A stretch of 64,000 bases of DNA from Vibrio fluvialis (GTDB lineage Bacteria; Pseudomonadota; Gammaproteobacteria; Enterobacterales; Vibrionaceae). The translations under genes were made by a program, and so were the position numbers. The stretch covers positions 1,984,001 to 2,048,000 of the forward strand of contig NZ_UHIP01000001.1 of assembly GCF_900460245.1 (NCBI RefSeq), in the 5' to 3' direction. The notes below the pieces were generated by a model. That model saw only the letters and a program-made list of their open reading frames with translations, searched no databases and was not told the DNA's origin. Positions 9,021 through 18,936 of the stretch are shown piece after piece. How positions within the stretch are numbered: position 1 is the stretch's first letter; each line of letters begins with the position of its first letter.

Positions 9021-9881
9021 ATGACTGCTCAAAATATTGATGGAACACTCATTTCTCAGACAGTACGTTCCGAGGTTGCGGCCCGTGTTAAGGCTCGCAC
9101 TCAAGCAGGGCTGCGCGCACCGGGTCTGGCTGTGGTTTTAGTGGGTGAAGACCCGGCTTCTCAGGTCTACGTGGGCAGTAAACGCCGCGCTTGTGAAGAA
9201 GTGGGATTTGTTTCTAAGTCGTTTGACTTACCGGCAACCGCCACCGAAAACGAACTGTTGGCTCTGGTTGATCAACTGAATAACGATCCGGAAATCGACG
9301 GCATTCTGGTTCAGCTGCCTCTGCCTGCCGGCATTGACTCCACTCAGGTGCTGGAGCGCATCGTTCCGGAAAAAGACGTCGATGGTTTCCATCCTTACAA
9401 CGTCGGTCGTTTGGCTCAGCGCATTCCTAAGCTGCGCTCTTGCACGCCAAAAGGCATCATTACGCTGTTGGATCGCTACAACATTCCGCTGCGCGGCAAA
9501 CACGCGGTCATCGTGGGCGCTTCGAACATTGTCGGTCGCCCAATGACACTGGAACTGCTGCTGGCTGGCTGTACGACGACAACTTGTCACCGCTTTACCA
9601 AAGATCTGGAACATCACGTCCGTCAGGCTGACGTACTGGTGGTTGCGGTCGGTAAGCCGAATTTCATTCCGGGCGCGTGGATCAAAGAAGGCGCGATCGT
9701 GGTCGATGTCGGTATCAACCGTCTCGACACTGGTAAACTGGTTGGCGATGTGGAATACGATGTAGCTCGTACTCGCGCCAGCTTCATTACGCCGGTTCCG
9801 GGTGGTGTTGGCCCAATGACCGTTGCCAGCCTGATTGAAAACACCATGCTGGCCTGCGAGCAGTACCACACCAATAAGTGA
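9021..9881 (+). CDS. folD: Bifunctional methylenetetrahydrofolate dehydrogenase/cyclohydrolase
   Basis: FolD, 286 residues. It interconverts 5,10-methylene-, methenyl- and 10-formyl-tetrahydrofolate with NADP in the cytoplasm. The family signatures [21 protein letters not shown] (N-terminal domain), [10 protein letters not shown], the Rossmann segment [12 protein letters not shown] and the C-terminal [13 protein letters not shown] are all present. The frame is open further upstream, but AAGGAAAGTC before ATG 9021 and the normal family length set the start there. A PurR-type box lies upstream, and a terminator shared with convergent nupC follows. PurU in this window works on the same cofactor pool. 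Confidence 0.95.
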   Translation: MTAQNIDGTLISQTVRSEVAARVKARTQAGLRAPGLAVVLVGEDPASQVYVGSKRRACEEVGFVSKSFDLPATATENELLALVDQLNNDPEIDGILVQLPLPAGIDSTQVLERIVPEKDVDGFHPYNVGRLAQRIPKLRSCTPKGIITLLDRYNIPLRGKHAVIVGASNIVGRPMTLELLLAGCTTTTCHRFTKDLEHHVRQADVLVVAVGKPNFIPGAWIKEGAIVVDVGINRLDTGKLVGDVEYDVARTRASFITPVPGGVGPMTVASLIENTMLACEQYHTNK

Positions 9882-9903
9882 TGCTGTTTAGCAAGTTCCA
9901 AAA

Positions 9904-9935
9904 GCAAAAACCCCAGCCTAGGCTGGGGTTCTTTT
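9904..9935. terminator. Bidirectional terminator between folD and nupC
   Basis: AACCCCAGCC-TA-GGCTGGGGTT with A-rich and T-rich flanks on either side, between two convergent genes. It can stop transcription in both directions. Confidence 0.9.
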
Positions 9936-9951
9936 TAGCTTAAGAAAGCAC

Positions 9952-11157
9952 TTACAGTGACAGAATCACGCCGGCAATCGAAGCGCTCATCAGGTTCGCC
10001 AGAACGCCAGCGGCGATCGCGCGAAAACCGTATTTGGAGATGAAGCTACGACGCTCAGGGACCAGGCTACCCAAACCACCAATCAAAATTGCCATGCTGG
10101 AGATATTGGCAAAGCCACACAGCGCGAAGGTTACGATAGCCTGCGAATGTGCGCTCAGCTGCGATTTCACATCCATCAATTGGATAAAGGCGACAAACTC
10201 GTTCACCACGATCTTGTTACCGATCAGCGAACCTGCCGTGATGGCTTCGTTCCATGGAATACCAATCAGCCAAGCCAGTGGTGCGAACAGATAGCCCAGA
10301 ATCAGTTGGAAACTCAGTTCGATACCAAACAGTCCGCCAACCCAGCCCAACATGCCGTTCAGCAGCGCAATCACACTGACAAACGCCAGCAAAGTCCCGC
10401 CCACCGCTACGGCAATACGCACACCGGACATCGCACCGTCAGCTACGGCTTCCACCACGTTAGTCGCTTGCGGCAGATCCAGTTCGTGCGATTCAACCTG
10501 AACGTCGACCGTGTCCTGCTCTGGTACCAGCAGTTTGGCCATCAGCAAACCCGCTGGTGCAGACATAAACGCGGCCGCAATCAGATAGCTCAAATCCACA
10601 CCCAGCGATGCATAGCCCACCAGCGTGCCACCCGCAACCGATGCCAAACCACAGGTCATCACTGCGAAGAATTGCGAATCGCTCATTTGCTTCAGGTAAG
10701 GTTTTACCACCAGAGGCGCTTCGACCATGCCGACGAAAATGTTCGCAGTCGCTGACAGTGACTCAGCACGGCCAGTACCCAGTAGTTTCTGAATGCCGCC
10801 GCCAATCAGGTTGATCACTTTCGGCATCAGGCCGATGTGGTACAAACCGGAGATCAGCGCTGAGAAGAAGATGATGATGCCCAGCACGTTTACGGCAAAC
10901 ACAAAACCAACACTGCCAGTTGCAATGCCGCCAAAGATAAACGCAATGCCTTCCTGGCCATAGTTGATCAGCTTCGACACACTTTCGGTTACCGCATGCA
11001 GCACTTCTTTACCCGCGGGTACGTACAACACCAACAACGCAAAAATCACTTGCAGAGCAAACGCCAGCGCCACTGTGTGCAGCTGAATATTTTTTCTATC
11101 TGTAGAAAGTAACCAGGCAATGACCAGAATTGCCACAACACCAATAAGAGAAGACAT
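9952..11157 (-). CDS. nupC: Concentrative nucleoside transporter, NupC family
   Basis: A 401-residue inner-membrane CNT-family carrier with about ten hydrophobic segments, taking up nucleosides with a cation gradient. Features include the N-terminal [20 protein letters not shown], the gate region [13 protein letters not shown] and the C-terminal [24 protein letters not shown] place the start at ATG 11157 (MSSLIG), preceded by GGATGG. The frame stays open four codons further, but that ATG lacks a ribosome site. Convergent with folD and sharing its terminator. The 209 bases between nupC and the LysR gene hold its promoter, with no operator I could assign. Confidence 0.92.
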   Translation of the reverse strand: MSSLIGVVAILVIAWLLSTDRKNIQLHTVALAFALQVIFALLVLYVPAGKEVLHAVTESVSKLINYGQEGIAFIFGGIATGSVGFVFAVNVLGIIIFFSALISGLYHIGLMPKVINLIGGGIQKLLGTGRAESLSATANIFVGMVEAPLVVKPYLKQMSDSQFFAVMTCGLASVAGGTLVGYASLGVDLSYLIAAAFMSAPAGLLMAKLLVPEQDTVDVQVESHELDLPQATNVVEAVADGAMSGVRIAVAVGGTLLAFVSVIALLNGMLGWVGGLFGIELSFQLILGYLFAPLAWLIGIPWNEAITAGSLIGNKIVVNEFVAFIQLMDVKSQLSAHSQAIVTFALCGFANISSMAILIGGLGSLVPERRSFISKYGFRAIAAGVLANLMSASIAGVILSL

Positions 11158-11366
11158 AACGCCATCCAAATAAAAGGGGAACAGGAAAGGCGTCGGATTG
11201 TATAGCAGGAAAACGTGTGCGCAACTCGGGTTTGTTAATCAGCTGTGTTCAGAAACGCAATCCATTCCACGTTACTCATAACCCATTGATTTAACGCTGA
11301 CTAAACGTTTGCTATTGAGTTGTTTTTCCAAATGGAAAAAATGTTTTGAAAACAAGAAACAATCCA

Positions 11367-12314
11367 TCACAACGATGGCAGGCGAACATAGGGTTCCAGT
11401 TGGGTATCCCAGTAACACGGTTCACCAATTTTCTGTTTGAGAAATTCGATCACGGCCGAGGTTTTTTTAGGCAGATGTTGGCGACTGGGATAAACGGCAT
11501 AGAAGGGCATATTCTGGCTGGCCTGCCAGTCCGGCAGCAGTTGAATAAGTTTGCCACTGCGAAATTCATCGCGGATCAGATAGGTGGCCAGATACGCAAT
11601 CCCCCACCCTGACACTGCGGCATCACGCACCGCTTCAGCCAAGTCGACCGAATAGTTGCCGGAGACTTTGATGCTCAGTTGCTGCTCACGGTTACGGAAC
11701 GCCCAGCGCGTGTAGTCTCGATCCCAGCTGCGATAGATGAGGCAGTTGTGATCCAACAGATCGTTCGGTGTCTGCGGTGTGGAGTGATGCAACAGATAAT
11801 CCGGGGAGGCGGCCACCACAAACTTGCAATCCGCGAGGCGCTGGGCAATATAGCCTTCCGGCAGATGTTCGTTACTGGTGATCCACAAATCGAGCCCTTC
11901 GCTCAGCATATCGATTTTGTAGTCGAACAGATGTACTTCGACCTGCAAGTTCGGATACTGCTGACGCAGCTCTTCAAGCGCGGGCAATACATGCAGCGAG
12001 CCAAAGGATTGCGACAACCCCAGACGCAGCAGGCCAGAGACTTCCTCACGCTGGTTAATCAGCTCATTATCGGCATCGCTGACCAAATCAACCAACTGCT
12101 CACAATGGCGATAGAACGACTCACCGGCTTCCGTCACCGTAAAACTGCGCGTGGTGCGCTGAACCAGCTTGATGCCCACCGAGGCTTCGAGTTGCGCCAG
12201 CTGTTTACTGACGTGCGACACCGACACGCCTAAATTGCGCGCAGCGGCGGTAAAGCTCTGATGTTTGATCAGCGCAGCGAACATCACCATCTGACTGGCC
12301 CGGTCTGCTAACAC
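11367..12314 (-). CDS. LysR-family transcriptional regulator
   Basis: A 315-residue LysR regulator: an N-terminal winged helix-turn-helix (about 6-65, with FTAAARNLGVSVSHVSKQLAQLE) and a C-terminal effector-binding domain. The start is a GTG at 12314 preceded by AGGAG at five bases. It belongs to the large group of the CrgA/PA0477 type for which target and ligand cannot be predicted from sequence. It shares orientation with nupC, but the 209-base gap argues against a single operon. It is not the aphB gene, which lies at 47378. Confidence 0.88.
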   Translation of the reverse strand: MLADRASQMVMFAALIKHQSFTAAARNLGVSVSHVSKQLAQLEASVGIKLVQRTTRSFTVTEAGESFYRHCEQLVDLVSDADNELINQREEVSGLLRLGLSQSFGSLHVLPALEELRQQYPNLQVEVHLFDYKIDMLSEGLDLWITSNEHLPEGYIAQRLADCKFVVAASPDYLLHHSTPQTPNDLLDHNCLIYRSWDRDYTRWAFRNREQQLSIKVSGNYSVDLAEAVRDAAVSGWGIAYLATYLIRDEFRSGKLIQLLPDWQASQNMPFYAVYPSRQHLPKKTSAVIEFLKQKIGEPCYWDTQLEPYVRLPSL

Positions 12315-12378
12315 ATCAACTCCTGATTTGGCTTAGTACACCGCAAATTAATCCTCTTGCAGTGTGGGGGGATATAAT

Positions 12379-12400
12379 TAAGGGCTCTGCAGAGCCCTTA
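12379..12400. terminator. Palindrome between the LysR and transglycosylase genes
   Basis: TAAGGGCTCTGCAGAGCCCTTA is a perfect inverted repeat just downstream of the transglycosylase stop codon (minus strand). The T-run after it is short, so termination is likely but not textbook. Confidence 0.65.
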
Positions 12401-12404
12401 GTGG

Positions 12405-13376
12405 TTAAAATTTGATTCGGTCGGCTAAGTGACTGACCGCGAGCGCAAAGTAATACGAGCGGTTCCACTTCATCAGTACATTGTAGTTGTTGTACACCAG
12501 ATAAATACGGCCACTTTCGTCGTCCGGCATGATCAACCAGGCTTTGATGTCGTCATCCAGCTTGGGCAGCGGTTTACCGTCGTAGCGGGTAACACCGAGT
12601 TTGCTCCACTCTTGCAGGAACTTGCCTTTCTCGGCCTGGCGACCTTCCAGCGCGTGATCAAACCCTTTCGGGATTTTCACCTGGCGTCCCCAGGTGTACT
12701 TGTCATCCCACCCGGACTGGCTCAGATAGTTGGCCGTGGAAGCAAACACATCTTCTTTGCTACCCCAAATGTCTTTCTTGCCATCGCCATTACCATCGGC
12801 GGCGAACGCCAAAAAGGAACTTGGCATAAACTGGCACTGACCCATCGCACCAGCCCATGAACCTTTCATTTCATCGGCTTTGATGTGGCCCTGCTGCAGA
12901 ATTTGTAGTGCGGCCATCGTTTCCTTACGGAAAAATTCTTCACGGCGACCTTCGTAGGCCATAGTCGACAACGCATCAATCACGCTGTAACGACCCATGT
13001 GCGCACCAAAGTTACTTTCCACGCCCCATAACGCCACAATAAAGCGCGGCTGCACGCCGTACTCTTTGCCAATGCGTTGCAGTTCATCGTAATGCTTTTC
13101 GTACAGTGCCTGCGCCTGGTTCACTTTCCACTCAGGCACAGCACGCGGAATGTATTCATCCAGAGTGAGCTTTTTCTCTGGCTGATTGCGATCCGCCACC
13201 ACGGCACGAGGTTTGTACTCCACATCGGAAAAGGCATCGGTCAGCACTTGTTCAGAAATCCCTTCCTGACGCGCTTGTTGTTTGAGGCCTTCCACGTACT
13301 GTTCAAAGCTGATTTCATTCGCCAGAACCGGCGTTGAAAGGGTTAATCCCAGAATAACTGACAATAATTTTTTCAA
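12405..13376 (-). CDS. mltB: Lytic murein transglycosylase, MltB type (GH103)
   Basis: A 323-residue peptidoglycan lytic transglycosylase that cleaves the MurNAc-GlcNAc bond to 1,6-anhydro ends. The catalytic glutamate is E120 in ALWGVESNFG; GSWAGAMGQCQFMPSSF and the Ca-loop-like DGNGDGKKDIW are family hallmarks. Residues 1-19 form an ordinary signal peptide ending VLA-NE. There is no lipobox cysteine, so this is a soluble periplasmic version, unlike the lipoprotein MltB of E. coli. ycgL lies 24 bases upstream in the same direction, so the two are probably co-transcribed. Confidence 0.92.
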   Translation of the reverse strand: MKKLLSVILGLTLSTPVLANEISFEQYVEGLKQQARQEGISEQVLTDAFSDVEYKPRAVVADRNQPEKKLTLDEYIPRAVPEWKVNQAQALYEKHYDELQRIGKEYGVQPRFIVALWGVESNFGAHMGRYSVIDALSTMAYEGRREEFFRKETMAALQILQQGHIKADEMKGSWAGAMGQCQFMPSSFLAFAADGNGDGKKDIWGSKEDVFASTANYLSQSGWDDKYTWGRQVKIPKGFDHALEGRQAEKGKFLQEWSKLGVTRYDGKPLPKLDDDIKAWLIMPDDESGRIYLVYNNYNVLMKWNRSYYFALAVSHLADRIKF

Positions 13377-13400
13377 GATGCCCTCCCCGAGTCATCCCGC

Positions 13401-13679
13401 TCAGGATTTGCGCTGAGCTTTTTCTTCTTTGTATTTCTCTAACAGATTCTCTGGCGGCGGCGGCAATTGCAAGAAGAAACCCTGTTCTTCCAGCGACGCT
13501 TTGACGTTATCCACATTAACCTGCGCTAACTGACGCTTTTCCAGATTCACCAGCATAACGAACACAGGTTTACCGAACATCTGCATCAGAGTGTCAGGGA
13601 CCTGTGAAAAATCATCGCGTTTCGGGATGTAGAGATAGGTACCGTCTTTCTTAGAACTTTTGTAGATAGAACAAAGCAT
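13401..13679 (-). CDS. ycgL: YcgL-domain protein
   Basis: A 92-residue cytoplasmic protein of the YcgL family, recognisable from [18 protein letters not shown] and the proline run [13 protein letters not shown] near the C-terminus. The fold is known from structural genomics and the biochemical role is not established. It sits between minC (divergent, 201 bases away) and the transglycosylase gene, an order common in gammaproteobacteria where ycgL neighbours the min locus. Confidence 0.9.
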   Translation of the reverse strand: MLCSIYKSSKKDGTYLYIPKRDDFSQVPDTLMQMFGKPVFVMLVNLEKRQLAQVNVDNVKASLEEQGFFLQLPPPPENLLEKYKEEKAQRKS

Positions 13680-13880
13680 GAGAAGCCTTTTGTTGTCTTT
13701 AATCCGCCTTCCGGCTGAATTTGTCTATAAATGGTCAACTTTTACTAAAATTGAGCCTAAATCACTCATTTGACCGCAAGATAACTTGCTGCGCCTAGGC
13801 GCTGAATATAACATGACTTCCCTAGTCTCGGGCAACGCTCTTTCTTATGCAGCCAAGAGTTTATTGAGGTCAACGTTACG

Positions 13881-14543
13881 ATGTCTAATACACCTGACCT
13901 GAAAGGTAGTAGTTTTACTTTGTCAGTTTTACACCTTTCTGACAATCAAATCGCCAGTACTGTCGAGTTTCTGAAACAGAAAGTCTCGCAGGCTCCGGCG
14001 TTCTTCGCCAACGCTCCGGTGGTGATCAATATTTCGAAAGTGGATGGCGACATCGACTTTCTGGCCCTGAAAAATGGCATCAGCGACGCGGGATTGATCC
14101 CGGTCGGTGTCACGGGTTGCAAAGATAAACGCTGTCAGTCGCTGGCATCAGAAGCGGGTTTTGCCGTCATGACCGCTAGCAACAGCCCGACCAAAGCGCC
14201 TGCGAAAATGGCGCCAACCAAAATCGTTCGTACACCGATCCGCTCCGGGCAGCAGGTGTACGCCAAAGATGGCGATTTGGTGATCCTCAATCACGTCAGC
14301 CCGGGTGCGGAAGTGATTGCCGATGGTTCCATTCATATTCACGGCACACTGCGCGGCCGGGCGATTGCCGGTGCCAGTGGTCAAAAAGAAGCAAGAATTA
14401 TCTGTCATGATTTACAAGCTGAGCTGGTATCCATCGCTGGAAACTACTGGCTGAGCGATCAGATTGAAAGTGAGTTCTGGCAGAAGAAAGTGATGCTCAG
14501 CATGACTGAAGAGTCACTCCATTTTGAAATACTCACAATTTAA
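13881..14543 (+). CDS. minC: Septum-site inhibitor MinC
   Basis: A 220-residue MinC. The N-terminal domain (about 1-105) inhibits FtsZ assembly. The C-terminal beta-helix (about 118-220) shows [39 protein letters not shown] split by glycine turns and mediates dimerisation and MinD binding. The linker is rich in Pro, Lys and Ala. minD follows after 21 bases with its own strong ribosome site. Together with MinD it blocks division at the poles. Confidence 0.95.
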   Translation: MSNTPDLKGSSFTLSVLHLSDNQIASTVEFLKQKVSQAPAFFANAPVVINISKVDGDIDFLALKNGISDAGLIPVGVTGCKDKRCQSLASEAGFAVMTASNSPTKAPAKMAPTKIVRTPIRSGQQVYAKDGDLVILNHVSPGAEVIADGSIHIHGTLRGRAIAGASGQKEARIICHDLQAELVSIAGNYWLSDQIESEFWQKKVMLSMTEESLHFEILTI

Positions 14544-14564
14544 AATTCGAAAGGAAATTATTAA

Positions 14565-15377
14565 ATGGCACGCATCATTGTCGTTACGTCAGGAAAAGGC
14601 GGTGTAGGTAAAACGACCTCCAGCGCCGCAATCGCGTCAGGCTTAGCGCTGAAAGGTAAGAAAACTGCGGTGATCGATTTCGATATCGGTCTGCGTAACC
14701 TTGATCTCATCATGGGCTGTGAACGCCGCGTCGTGTACGACTTCGTAAACGTCATCAATGGTGAAGCAACACTGAACCAGGCGTTGATCAAAGACAAACG
14801 CAACGAAAACCTGTTCATTCTTCCGGCTTCGCAGACCCGCGATAAAGATGCACTGACCAAAGATGGTGTGCAGCGCGTGCTGAATGAACTAAAAGAGATG
14901 AACTTCGATTTCATCATCTGTGACTCACCAGCAGGTATCGAGCAAGGCGCGCTGATGGCACTGTACTACGCCGATGAAGCGATTGTGACAACCAACCCTG
15001 AAGTCTCTTCCGTGCGCGACTCTGACCGTATCCTTGGCATTCTGGATTCGAAATCGCTGCGCGCTGAGCAAGGCATGGAACCTGTGAAACAGCACCTGCT
15101 GCTGACCCGCTACAGCCCGGCTCGCGTTACTCAGGGTGACATGCTGAGCGTACAAGATGTTGAAGAAATTCTGCATGTGCCGCTGCTGGGTGTCATTCCG
15201 GAAAGCCAGGCCGTACTGAACGCATCCAACAAAGGCGTGCCGGTCATCTTTGACGAACAGTCCGATGCAGGCCAAGCTTACGACGACACCGTTGAACGCC
15301 TATTGGGCCAAACCGTGGAGTTCCGCTTCCTGACCGAGCCGAAGAAAGGCATCTTTAAACGACTTTTTGGGGGCTAG
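14565..15377 (+). CDS. minD: Septum-site ATPase MinD
   Basis: A 270-residue MinD, the membrane-cycling ATPase that recruits MinC and is released by MinE. The deviant Walker A motif KGGVGKTTSS lies at about 10-19, DFDIGLRNLD is the switch I region and CDSPAGIEQG holds Walker B. The C-terminus KKGIFKRLFGG is the amphipathic membrane-targeting helix. AAAGGAAAT precedes the ATG, and minE starts six bases after the stop, as in other gammaproteobacteria. Confidence 0.96.
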   Translation: MARIIVVTSGKGGVGKTTSSAAIASGLALKGKKTAVIDFDIGLRNLDLIMGCERRVVYDFVNVINGEATLNQALIKDKRNENLFILPASQTRDKDALTKDGVQRVLNELKEMNFDFIICDSPAGIEQGALMALYYADEAIVTTNPEVSSVRDSDRILGILDSKSLRAEQGMEPVKQHLLLTRYSPARVTQGDMLSVQDVEEILHVPLLGVIPESQAVLNASNKGVPVIFDEQSDAGQAYDDTVERLLGQTVEFRFLTEPKKGIFKRLFGG

Positions 15378-15383
15378 AGATTA

Positions 15384-15647
15384 ATGTCATTACTTGAGTT
15401 TTTCCGACCACAAAAGAAAACATCAGCCAGCCTCGCCAAAGAGCGTTTGCAAATTATCGTTGCAGAACGTCGCAGCCAGAACGATCCGGCACCGACTTAC
15501 CTGCCTCAGTTGAAAGAAGACATTCTGAAAGTGATTGCCAAGTATGTCGCGATTGACCCGAGCATGGTTGAGTTGTCATTCGAGCATAAAGATGATGACA
15601 TCTCCGTGCTGGAGCTGAACGTCAAGCTACCGGACGACGAAAAGTAA
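15384..15647 (+). CDS. minE: MinE topological specificity factor
   Basis: An 87-residue MinE of normal length. The N-terminal [12 protein letters not shown] is the membrane-contacting segment, followed by the MinD-activating region [13 protein letters not shown] (about 18-30) and the C-terminal dimerisation domain. It stimulates the MinD ATPase and drives pole-to-pole oscillation. It is the last gene of minCDE; a terminator hairpin follows directly. Confidence 0.95.
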   Translation: MSLLEFFRPQKKTSASLAKERLQIIVAERRSQNDPAPTYLPQLKEDILKVIAKYVAIDPSMVELSFEHKDDDISVLELNVKLPDDEK

Positions 15648-15676
15648 AAAAAAGAGCCGACTCAGTCGGCTCTTTT
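15648..15676. terminator. Bidirectional terminator after minE
   Basis: AAAGAGCCGACT-CAG-TCGGCTCTTT with A and T runs outside, between convergent minE and the M3 peptidase gene. Confidence 0.9.
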
Positions 15677-15700
15677 TCGTTGTGAGAGTGCGTGATTTCG

Positions 15701-17548
15701 TTAACAGCCGTAGTGCTCAGCGATGAACGCCTCAAACTGCTCACACATCTGCTCGTCAGACTCTTGGTTGCTCGCCAGCTCCTTCGCACCATCCACGACG
15801 CGAATGGTCGCATTGAGTGACGCGACGGGTGCCTGCTGACGCGCAGACAATCCTTCAATTTTCTTCAGCTGACTTTGCCACGCCTGCTCTGCAGACTGGT
15901 TACACATGTCGGCTAAATACTTGGCGTTAAACCCTTCACCCGTCAGGCGAACAATGGTTTCATTGTGCGACACCTGGTTGCCATCATGCCAGTAATGCTT
16001 CGCCAGCAGCGGACCTATGTGCGGGTTATCGGTCAGATAACCAAACTTATCGAGGAAGTACGCACGTGTCTGGTAAACCGCCATGTGTGCCAACAAATAA
16101 CCGTGATAGGCACACGCGGCTTCATCTGACAACAAGTGTGGGATCGCCAGCAGCGGGCGCGGGCTGCACTCAAGGCCGATAATGCGCTGCTCAGTGGCAC
16201 GCATCAACGCAGTAATGCGCTCAGGCGTAAGTTCATCGTCGCTCAAATCATACAAAGCACGTTCAAAGTAAGGCACCAGTAAAATACTGCGCTCTTCGTA
16301 AGCTTTGAATGGCTGACGGCTGTAGACCATGGCTTTGATGACGTCATCCGGCACCACATCACCTTGAGCATTGAAGGCATACGTTTTCAGCCAGTCGGCA
16401 TCGGTCAACAGGCTGTCGCAGAACATGGATTGCGTTTCGGCGTACGCCATCGAAGTTGGGGCAAACTCCTGAGAGAAGCACGGTGCATTCAGTTTCACGT
16501 TGGCAAAGTGCGCCGCGTGGCCGCCTTCATGGAAGAGTGTATTGATACCATCGTAGCCACTGCCGATCTGATCCGGTTTCGCGTTACTGGTGAAATTCAC
16601 CTTAGCCGCCACCCACTGACCTTGATCGTAAAACGACGGGATCGGGCCATGACAGAACCCGTTCGGGTATTTGCCTTTACGATCAAGCAGATCCAGTGTC
16701 AGCTCTGCACCAGAATAATCGATATTCAGGCGGCCAAACGACTCTACCCAACGGCGCAGCGAACGAGAAAACGGCACATACGGATCTAAGTCGCGCATTA
16801 CATCGCCGGCAAACGAGAAGATGAAGTTATAGCCCGTGAGCGCTTGCTCCCCTTTCTCTGCCGCGAGCGCACTTAGACTGCGTTGATGGCTGTCACGTGT
16901 GCGCACTTCAAAATCATCCAGAATGGCAAACAGCTCATCGCTGGTCATCTTCTCTTTCTTCGCTACTGAGTAGTCAAAGAAAGTGCGATAACCGAGCGTA
17001 CGGGCAAATTCGTTGCGCATCTTCACCAGTTCGATAAAGCCGTTTTGCAGCAACCACTGCTCTAAATCCAGTAGCGCCTGATGTGCGCTTTGACGCACCG
17101 CTTCCACATCACTGGTGCGGATGGTCGCCGCCAGCGTCACCAGAGAGGCTTCGATCTGTTCACCTTGCTCATTGGTGTAATACAGTGGGTGCTTCTGTTT
17201 TGTCTCAAACAGATCCGCTTCAAACTGAATCAGCTTGGCTTTTAGTTGCTGCGCGGCTGCCGATTCCAGCGCGTGCGATTCAAACATCGCCAGCCAGCCT
17301 TCCAACCCGGCCAGAGTGCTGCGCTTTTCCTGCTCGTCGGTAATCGCCTGCGCAACGGTAATTTGGTCGCGAATGGCCTGAATTTGTTCACCGGCGCTGA
17401 GAAATTGCGTCCACTCGGTTTGCGCCTGAGTCGAACCGTCATGGTCATCGCTGATGCCCATGTACGTATCCCAGAAAAAGTCTTCTTTAACGCGATGAAG
17501 ATGAAGATAACGATGGTTTAAATCGTTGAGATATTGCGTCGCTGTCAT
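15701..17548 (-). CDS. M3-family zinc metallopeptidase (oligoendopeptidase-like)
   Basis: A 615-residue cytoplasmic zinc peptidase of the M3 (thimet/oligoendopeptidase F) group, expected to degrade short peptides. The motif HEGGHAAHF contains the HExxH-like zinc site (here H-E-G-G-H), and the C-terminal half is the usual M3 helical bowl. The frame is open 28 codons further upstream, but AAAGGAATCC before ATG 17548 (MTATQYLNDLNH) marks the start. No lipid or secretion signal is seen. The precise substrate is unknown. Confidence 0.88.
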   Translation of the reverse strand: MTATQYLNDLNHRYLHLHRVKEDFFWDTYMGISDDHDGSTQAQTEWTQFLSAGEQIQAIRDQITVAQAITDEQEKRSTLAGLEGWLAMFESHALESAAAQQLKAKLIQFEADLFETKQKHPLYYTNEQGEQIEASLVTLAATIRTSDVEAVRQSAHQALLDLEQWLLQNGFIELVKMRNEFARTLGYRTFFDYSVAKKEKMTSDELFAILDDFEVRTRDSHQRSLSALAAEKGEQALTGYNFIFSFAGDVMRDLDPYVPFSRSLRRWVESFGRLNIDYSGAELTLDLLDRKGKYPNGFCHGPIPSFYDQGQWVAAKVNFTSNAKPDQIGSGYDGINTLFHEGGHAAHFANVKLNAPCFSQEFAPTSMAYAETQSMFCDSLLTDADWLKTYAFNAQGDVVPDDVIKAMVYSRQPFKAYEERSILLVPYFERALYDLSDDELTPERITALMRATEQRIIGLECSPRPLLAIPHLLSDEAACAYHGYLLAHMAVYQTRAYFLDKFGYLTDNPHIGPLLAKHYWHDGNQVSHNETIVRLTGEGFNAKYLADMCNQSAEQAWQSQLKKIEGLSARQQAPVASLNATIRVVDGAKELASNQESDEQMCEQFEAFIAEHYGC

Positions 17549-17683
17549 TGGATTCCTTTTATGACGTTGTCCGTTACCAGCCCCCATTATGGCATGCCTC
17601 CCCAGAGACAAATAATAATCAACCAGATTCATACCAAAAACGGATGTAAACTCACATTTACTGATTTTTCCTACAAGCTGACA

Positions 17684-17711
17684 ACAAAAAACCGGCCTGA
17701 TGACCGGTTTT
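17684..17711 (-). terminator. Terminator after rnd
   Basis: On the minus strand AAACCGG-TCATCAGG-CCGGTTT is followed by a run of T residues, six bases beyond the rnd stop codon. Confidence 0.88.
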
Positions 17712-17716
17712 GCAGA

Positions 17717-18832
17717 TTAAACAAGTTTTTCCAGCTTTTCGCCCAGTAGAGGCAGGCGCCAGCCTTGCATCACATCCGGCAATTTTTCCGGATCTTTATC
17801 TTTGTTCCATACCCAGTTCAACAATTGGTTGAGCTGCTTCTTGGAAGCCAGAAACTCCGTCGCCAATCCGGATGATTGCGAGACATTTTTCACTTCATCT
17901 TTCAGCTTTTTAAACAGCTGTTTGTAACCCGGATAGTCCATCAGCGGCACGATTTTCTCCGGGTACTGCTCTGGCGGGGTCTGCTGCGCGGCTTTAACGA
18001 TGTTGATCATCTTGGTGCTGTGACGACGAATCGCATGCGGATCGATGCCTTCTTCTTCCATGCGTTTCGGACTACGCAGAGCCAGACGAGCGATGGTCAG
18101 CAGATCGTTTTCACGAATGACGAAATTAAGTGCCAGATCGCGGTTCACCGCTTCCTGATAACGCCAGGTTGCGAGAGGTTTAAGTATCGCCAGTTCCTTC
18201 GGTTTCAGCTGCCACGCTCCTTTGATATCAAGGTACGCCAGCTCTGGGTTGGAAGTGCGGGTACGCTTTTCCACTTGCAGTTCAGATTCTTGCTGCGCCG
18301 CTTCCCACCAGCCTGCCTGAATCACTTTCTCCAGCAACTGTTCGTACATTGGCATCAGATAAAACACATCCGCTGCGGCGTATTCAAGCTGCTTCTGCGA
18401 CAGGGGGCGCGCCAACCAGTCGGTGCGCGACTCGCTTTTATCCAATTCCACATTCAGCAGATCATTGGCCAGCGAAGCAAAGCCTGTAGACAGGCCGTAA
18501 CCAAGAAACGCTGCCATAATTTGCGTATCCACCATTGGGAACGGCACACAACCAAAGCTGGTCTTAAATACTTCGATATCTTCGCCGCACGCGTGCAGCA
18601 CTTTGAGTACCGAAGTGTCTTGCATCAGCTCGACAAACGGTGACATCTCATCGAGCGCCAACGGGTCGATCAGCGACAGGTTTTCACCGTCAAACAGCTG
18701 AATCAGGCCCAGTTGCGGATAGAAGGTACGGGTGCGGACAAACTCGGTGTCCAGCATGACAACGTCTGCGTCTCGCGCCAGAGCACACACACGTTCTAAA
18801 TCGTTGAGTTGATCAATTATCTGATAATTCAC
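17717..18832 (-). CDS. rnd: Ribonuclease D
   Basis: A 371-residue DEDD-type 3'-5' exoribonuclease acting in tRNA 3'-end processing. Exo I VMLDTEFVRTRTFYP holds the D-x-E pair, HACGEDIEVF gives the second Asp and YAAADVFYL the Y-x3-D motif. An HRDC domain follows at about 215-290 and a C-terminal helical region after that. It lies 104 bases downstream of fadD, with an intrinsic terminator between them, so rnd probably has its own promoter. The fadD-rnd neighbourhood is conserved in enteric bacteria. Confidence 0.94.
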   Translation of the reverse strand: MNYQIIDQLNDLERVCALARDADVVMLDTEFVRTRTFYPQLGLIQLFDGENLSLIDPLALDEMSPFVELMQDTSVLKVLHACGEDIEVFKTSFGCVPFPMVDTQIMAAFLGYGLSTGFASLANDLLNVELDKSESRTDWLARPLSQKQLEYAAADVFYLMPMYEQLLEKVIQAGWWEAAQQESELQVEKRTRTSNPELAYLDIKGAWQLKPKELAILKPLATWRYQEAVNRDLALNFVIRENDLLTIARLALRSPKRMEEEGIDPHAIRRHSTKMINIVKAAQQTPPEQYPEKIVPLMDYPGYKQLFKKLKDEVKNVSQSSGLATEFLASKKQLNQLLNWVWNKDKDPEKLPDVMQGWRLPLLGEKLEKLV

Positions 18833-18880
18833 AAAAGGCTCACTTTGTGTCTCCCTTACGGGTATCGGTGACCCTTGGGA

Positions 18881-18910
18881 ATAAAAAATGCCGACGGTTA
18901 GGCCGGCATT
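18881..18910 (-). terminator. Terminator after fadD
   Basis: Minus-strand AATGCCG...CGGCATT stem with T6 following, 26 bases beyond the fadD stop codon and before rnd. Confidence 0.88.
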
Positions 18911-18936
18911 GTAGCATCATTTTGATTTGATGTGCG

